Assembly: GCA_020650975.1 (NCBI GenBank)
Contig: JAIPMN010008914.1
Location: forward strand, 1 to 22,717
DNA length: 22,717 bases
Source of the DNA: Apostichopus californicus
Lineage: Eukaryota > Echinodermata > Holothuroidea > Aspidochirotida > Stichopodidae
Direction: 5' to 3'
The notes beneath the pieces were generated by a model that ran no database searches, was not told the origin of the DNA, and saw only the letters and a list, made by a program, of their open reading frames with translations. Both the position numbers and the translations under genes were made by a program. How positions within the stretch are numbered: position 1 is the stretch's first letter; each line of letters opens with the position of its first letter. Below, piece after piece: positions 19,801 to 22,717 of the stretch.

Positions 19801-22717
19801 GCAGCGATGGACATCTCAGGTCTAGATAAAAGATAACAAGGTATCACGTTTCATTACTGTCTGCATTTTGTAACAACAAGAAGAAAACTTCACTTGCAAG
19901 CAACGGAAAGTTAACTTTTTCAGAGAGCGGCACGCGGTTTGGGGCGAGTCTTCAATGCCTTCAAAGAAAGAGAAGGAGACAGCTGGAAATGCATATGGAT
20001 ATGGATATTGTTAAGAACCCAGTTTGCTACATTGAAGGTGTTCCAGTTATGTCTGAATACTACGTAGCTTGTTTAGATAAAACAGTTTAAAAGTGTTTTT
20101 GTTTTTTTATTTTCATCAGGTATCCTGAAGCTCTCACAGATCCCAGTTACAAAGGACAAATTTTGACCCTTACTTTCCCTATAGTCGGTAACTATGGCGT
20201 TCCAGATACTAAAGAACTAGATGAGTATGGCCTGCAAAAATTTGCTGAATCACCTAAAGTACAGGTAAGTAATCATTCAAGCCATGTTTGTAAAAGTGGG
20301 ATACATATTCCTGCAAACTATCTTGTCCCACTCTCAACATATCACAGGTTCTTTTACTCACTTAACAGTAGGGTTATTTTAAATTCAAAAGATAGAAAGT
20401 ACAGATAGAAGTTTTATTGACAATTTTTTGATAAAGCAAGAAGAAAAAAAAATGCCTGTCTTAACTGTTTCTAGCCTAAACATGCAGTTTACCCATATAC
20501 CGGTCCTGCAAACCTGTTTCATATAGCACTACACCCTCAATGGCCCACTTCCAGGTCAATGACCTCATTTCCATGAGGGCTCTACTTCTTCTACATTGTG
20601 GTGGATTTCCAGATCATTTTCAATTATAATGTTGTTTACATTCTTGAACTTTTCGTGATGAAAGCGTAGGGTCCTAAATCAAGTCTCTCGACTATATCAA
20701 ATGTACCAATGTATCAAGTTATTATCAAGTACCTATATAATTTTCTTACATGGAAATGTTCTGATGATTGTTAGGACTGATATTTGTTTCGGTAGGTTGA
20801 GGGCCTTATCGTGCAGGACTACTCACACCAACACAGTCACTGGAACTCCGTCAAATCTTTGTCCGAATGGCTGAATGAGGAAAATGTCCCTGCACTCTAT
20901 GGTATAGATACTCGTCTGCTGACCAAGAAGATCCGAGATCAGGTAAAGTTGAAAGAAGCTCTTTGCCATGATTTAACCTCTAACGTTCAGCAGTTTCGCC
21001 AAAACAAACAGAATATTTTGAATATCATCAGTGTGAGTTTGTGGTAAACTTAGTTGTCCAGCCACTTTGTCTAACGAGCCTTCAAGTTGAGTTGTTTTCT
21101 TAGCTACAAAAATTATATTGAAATACAACTTGCACCGGCAGCAGTCATGTCACTCGCACATAATTAATGTTTTGCCATAAATATACCCTTTAAATGACCT
21201 GAATATTTGTTTATTTGAATATTTCTGGTCTGGCAATTATTTTTATAGGCGATATTTGATATGATGATATAGGGCAGGTTAGTTTACATTGTCAAACTTG
21301 ATGAAACAGAGAGGATAAATTATGCCTAGCATTCCTACAATAACTTTGCAGTACTTGCTCCATACTAACACCTCTTCTTCCTGCAACAGGGTACTATCCT
21401 CGGCAAGATTGAGTTTTCCGACCAGCCAATCGAGTTTGATGATCCGAACATTCGAAATCTTTTGACAGAAGTATCGACTAAAGAGATCAAAATCTTTGGG
21501 AAGGGGAATCCTCACAAGATTATTGCTGTTGACTGTGGTATCAAGCATCACATCATCAGGAGTTTTGTCAAGGTAAAAAATGTAACCATGGAAACCGATT
21601 TCCAACTTTGTTTCAATTGATTTATTTTACTAGTTGTTAGCAAGACCCTGTGATTTAAGTTTGCAAATGTATAGGTTTATATGACTGATGTGGGTTCATA
21701 ACTCTTGTGTAATTATTGTATGTGGATCTCCTATAATTAGCATAACAACCTTTTTCACTCAAAGGTCAAAGGTCAGTGTGACTGGTTGGTCACAAATTTG
21801 GACTAAGTTTGCAGTGATTGTATTGATAGATGGAATGACCTCTGCAGTTCATTATACTGCCAGCTTTCTTAACTTGTTAATTGTTTAAGATATGAGTGAG
21901 GATAGGATGAAAGGTTTTAGTGTCTGTCTTCTGCAGAGAGGTGCCGAAGTGAAGTTGGTTCCGTGGAATTACGACTATACGAAAGATGAGTTTGATGGCC
22001 TCTTTATCTCAAATGGACCTGGAAACCCATCCTTAGCAACAGATGCAATAGAGAATGTTAAAAAGGTAAGCTGGAAACAAAAACTGCAGTTTGAATTATT
22101 GCCTTGTCATGAAAGGTAAATTTTCAAATTATGCAAAAATGCAAATTTGGTGACTGAGATGCCTTTTTGTTATTACTCTAAGTATTTGTACCAATGATAC
22201 ATTATAACACACAAATGGCTAGATACATGACTTCATATGTACTACCTATTAGCAAGAAGGATGAAGGCAGCAATACCCTAGACCTAACTTATGTTATTTT
22301 TAAGCCTACATTTCAGGTACTTTTTTAGTTTACACAACTTTTTATACTTAGCAAAGTTATCATTTTGAGGCATAGATAATGCTAGCACATACTAGCACTT
22401 CATACAGATAGCTTGATTTAACATTACACTTTAGGAAATATATGCTCATTAACATATACAGGAATACTATAATTCCTGTATACAAAACTTCTAGACATCT
22501 TTCCACTTGTATAACAATTTGACCATTTTTGCATAGCATCTTGCAATACAATACAGGATAAGTAATTTCTTTGATATATAGATTGCTGGTCGATTAATAG
22601 TATTAGTGGGGTCATTTTGTTTATAAATGTTACATGTTGCCTCTGGCACTAAATATTTGGAAAATTTTATTTTATTTTATTTTATTTTATTTTATTTTAT
22701 TTTATTTTATTTTATTT
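16757..22717 (+). CDS. CPS1: Mitochondrial carbamoyl-phosphate synthetase (CPS I/III type), N-terminal part, 6 exons, runs off the window
   Basis: Makes carbamoyl phosphate in the mitochondrial matrix from bicarbonate, ATP and ammonia (CPS I) or glutamine (CPS III). Exons 16757-16876, 19096-19205, 20120-20264, 20796-20942, 21390-21572 and 21937-22065 give 834 nt, 278 codons, all GT-AG and in frame. Residues 1-40 are a basic, Ser/Thr-rich presequence with no acidic residue before 37. Then come the small-subunit domain ([45 protein letters not shown]) and the amidotransferase domain start ([35 protein letters not shown] at 260-266). The presequence, FGKGNP and WNYDYTKDE features match CPS1 rather than CAD. 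The family has about 1500 residues, so most of the gene is missing. An in-frame TGA at 16736 makes this the first in-frame Met. The catalytic Cys, which separates CPS III from CPS I, is outside the window. Confidence 0.93.
16877..18400. other. First part of CPS intron 1, no gene
   Basis: AT-rich. A local duplication of ATAATTCTGTTTATAAAAT with intervening (AAT)n lies at about 16889-16940. No coding or element signal recognised. Confidence 0.65.
18411..18578 (+). repeat. Unnamed interspersed repeat, copy A
   Basis: Shares a colinear core with 22455-22590: CTAT..TTCCTGT.TACAAAA, then CACTTGTA..CAATTT, then TTTGCATAGCA-like sequence, with similar spacing (67 versus 64 nt between the first and last blocks). 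It opens with a stem-loop (AGTGTTTCAAG with CTTGAAAACACT) and ends at a 13-G run. Not assigned to a known family. In CPS intron 1; the rest of the intron to 19095 shows nothing. Confidence 0.55.
19096..19205 (+). CDS. CPS1: CPS coding exon 2 (residues 41-76)
   Basis: Follows CTACAG and ends GG before GTAAGG in phase 2. Contains [17 protein letters not shown] and [12 protein letters not shown], the opening of the CPS small-subunit domain. Confidence 0.95.
19604..19960. mobile_element. TTAA-type MITE (Kolobok-like or piggyBac-like)
   Basis: 357 bp. The left end AGGGTGTGAAGACTCGCGC and the reverse complement of the right end AGGCATTGAAGACTCGCCC form imperfect inverted termini sharing TGAAGACTCGC. 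Flanked by TTAA at 19600-19603 and TCAA at 19961-19964, i.e. a TTAA duplication with one apparent change. No coding capacity. In CPS intron 2. Confidence 0.7.
20120..20264 (+). CDS. CPS1: CPS coding exon 3 (residues 77-125)
   Basis: Follows CATCAG. Contains [20 protein letters not shown] and [16 protein letters not shown], which align with both CPS1 and CAD. Ends CAG before GTAAGT. Confidence 0.96.
20265..20795. other. CPS intron 3, no further feature
   Basis: No element or repeat recognised; the open frame from exon 3 reads on about 45 codons before a stop. Confidence 0.65.
20796..20942 (+). CDS. CPS1: CPS coding exon 4 (residues 126-174)
   Basis: 49 codons. [19 protein letters not shown] then [19 protein letters not shown], closer to CPS1 (VPAIYGVDTRMLTKIIRDK) than to CAD. 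Confidence 0.95.
20943..21389. other. CPS intron 4, no further feature
   Basis: Nothing recognised beyond splice signals. Intron 5 (21573-21936) is likewise plain. Confidence 0.65.
21390..21572 (+). CDS. CPS1: CPS coding exon 5 (residues 175-235)
   Basis: 61 codons after [34 protein letters not shown] and [14 protein letters not shown] mark the linker and the start of the amidotransferase domain; the KGNP plus AVDCGIK pair is typical of mitochondrial CPS. Confidence 0.95.
21937..22065 (+). CDS. CPS1: CPS coding exon 6 (residues 236-278)
   Basis: 43 codons after TCTGCAG. Encodes [20 protein letters not shown] and [19 protein letters not shown]. Ends before GTAAGC; no seventh exon appears before the window ends. 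Confidence 0.95.
22455..22590 (+). repeat. Unnamed interspersed repeat, copy B, with 11-bp perfect hairpin
   Basis: Diverged copy of the repeat at 18411-18578. It contains a perfect inverted repeat, TATACAGGAAT (22455-22465), loop ACTATA, ATTCCTGTATA (22472-22482). In CPS intron 6. Confidence 0.55.
22665..22717. repeat. (TTTTA)n microsatellite, cut by the window edge
   Basis: About ten tandem copies of a 5-bp TTTTA unit run to the last base, so true length is unknown. Confidence 0.95.

Noticed and set aside
16757..22065. Identification of the plus-strand gene as CAD
   Set aside because: CAD lacks a mitochondrial presequence and reads differently around the linker and VPW region; FGKGNP, AVDCGIK and [11 protein letters not shown] fit mitochondrial CPS.

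Overview
The window is metazoan nuclear DNA. It is AT-rich, with short coding exons bounded by GT-AG introns of roughly 0.2-2.2 kb and scattered non-autonomous transposons. The gene content (an animal-type mitochondrial glycerol-3-phosphate dehydrogenase with EF-hands, and a mitochondrial carbamoyl-phosphate synthetase that keeps glutamine-type motifs) together with the repeat types suggests a marine invertebrate, possibly an echinoderm such as a sea cucumber. That taxonomic guess is inference; nothing in the sequence fixes the species.

Two genes lie head to head. On the minus strand, positions 13827 down to 2241, is a complete GPD2 orthologue in 15 coding exons. They join without any frame break into 722 residues plus a stop. 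The protein has an N-terminal mitochondrial segment, a FAD-binding GGGATG motif, both diagnostic signatures of FAD-dependent glycerol-3-phosphate dehydrogenases, and two C-terminal EF-hands. Positions 1-2240 hold its presumed 3' UTR and downstream sequence. On the plus strand, from 16757 to beyond the right edge, are the first six coding exons (278 codons) of a mitochondrial carbamoyl-phosphate synthetase of the CPS I/III type: a presequence, the small-subunit-like N-terminal domain, and the start of the glutamine amidotransferase domain. The rest of that large gene lies outside the window.

The 2.9 kb between the two first coding exons (13851-16725) has no convincing gene. It holds a small CpG-rich patch that may mark a promoter, and a decayed LINE fragment. 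Introns carry a tRNA-derived SINE, three to four MITE-like elements (two with exact target-site duplications, one with a near-TTAA duplication), a second LINE remnant, a 36-bp minisatellite, homopolymer and microsatellite tracts, and two diverged copies of an unnamed repeat in the synthetase introns.

Both proteins act in mitochondria: one feeds electrons from cytosolic glycerol-3-phosphate to ubiquinone, the other makes carbamoyl phosphate in the matrix. The divergent layout could allow shared promoter elements, but the sequence does not prove it. I found no new gene system. The most interesting points are a SINE that seems to supply an intron branch point, a three-codon uORF just before the synthetase start, the retained SNGPG motif, and the unnamed repeat pair.
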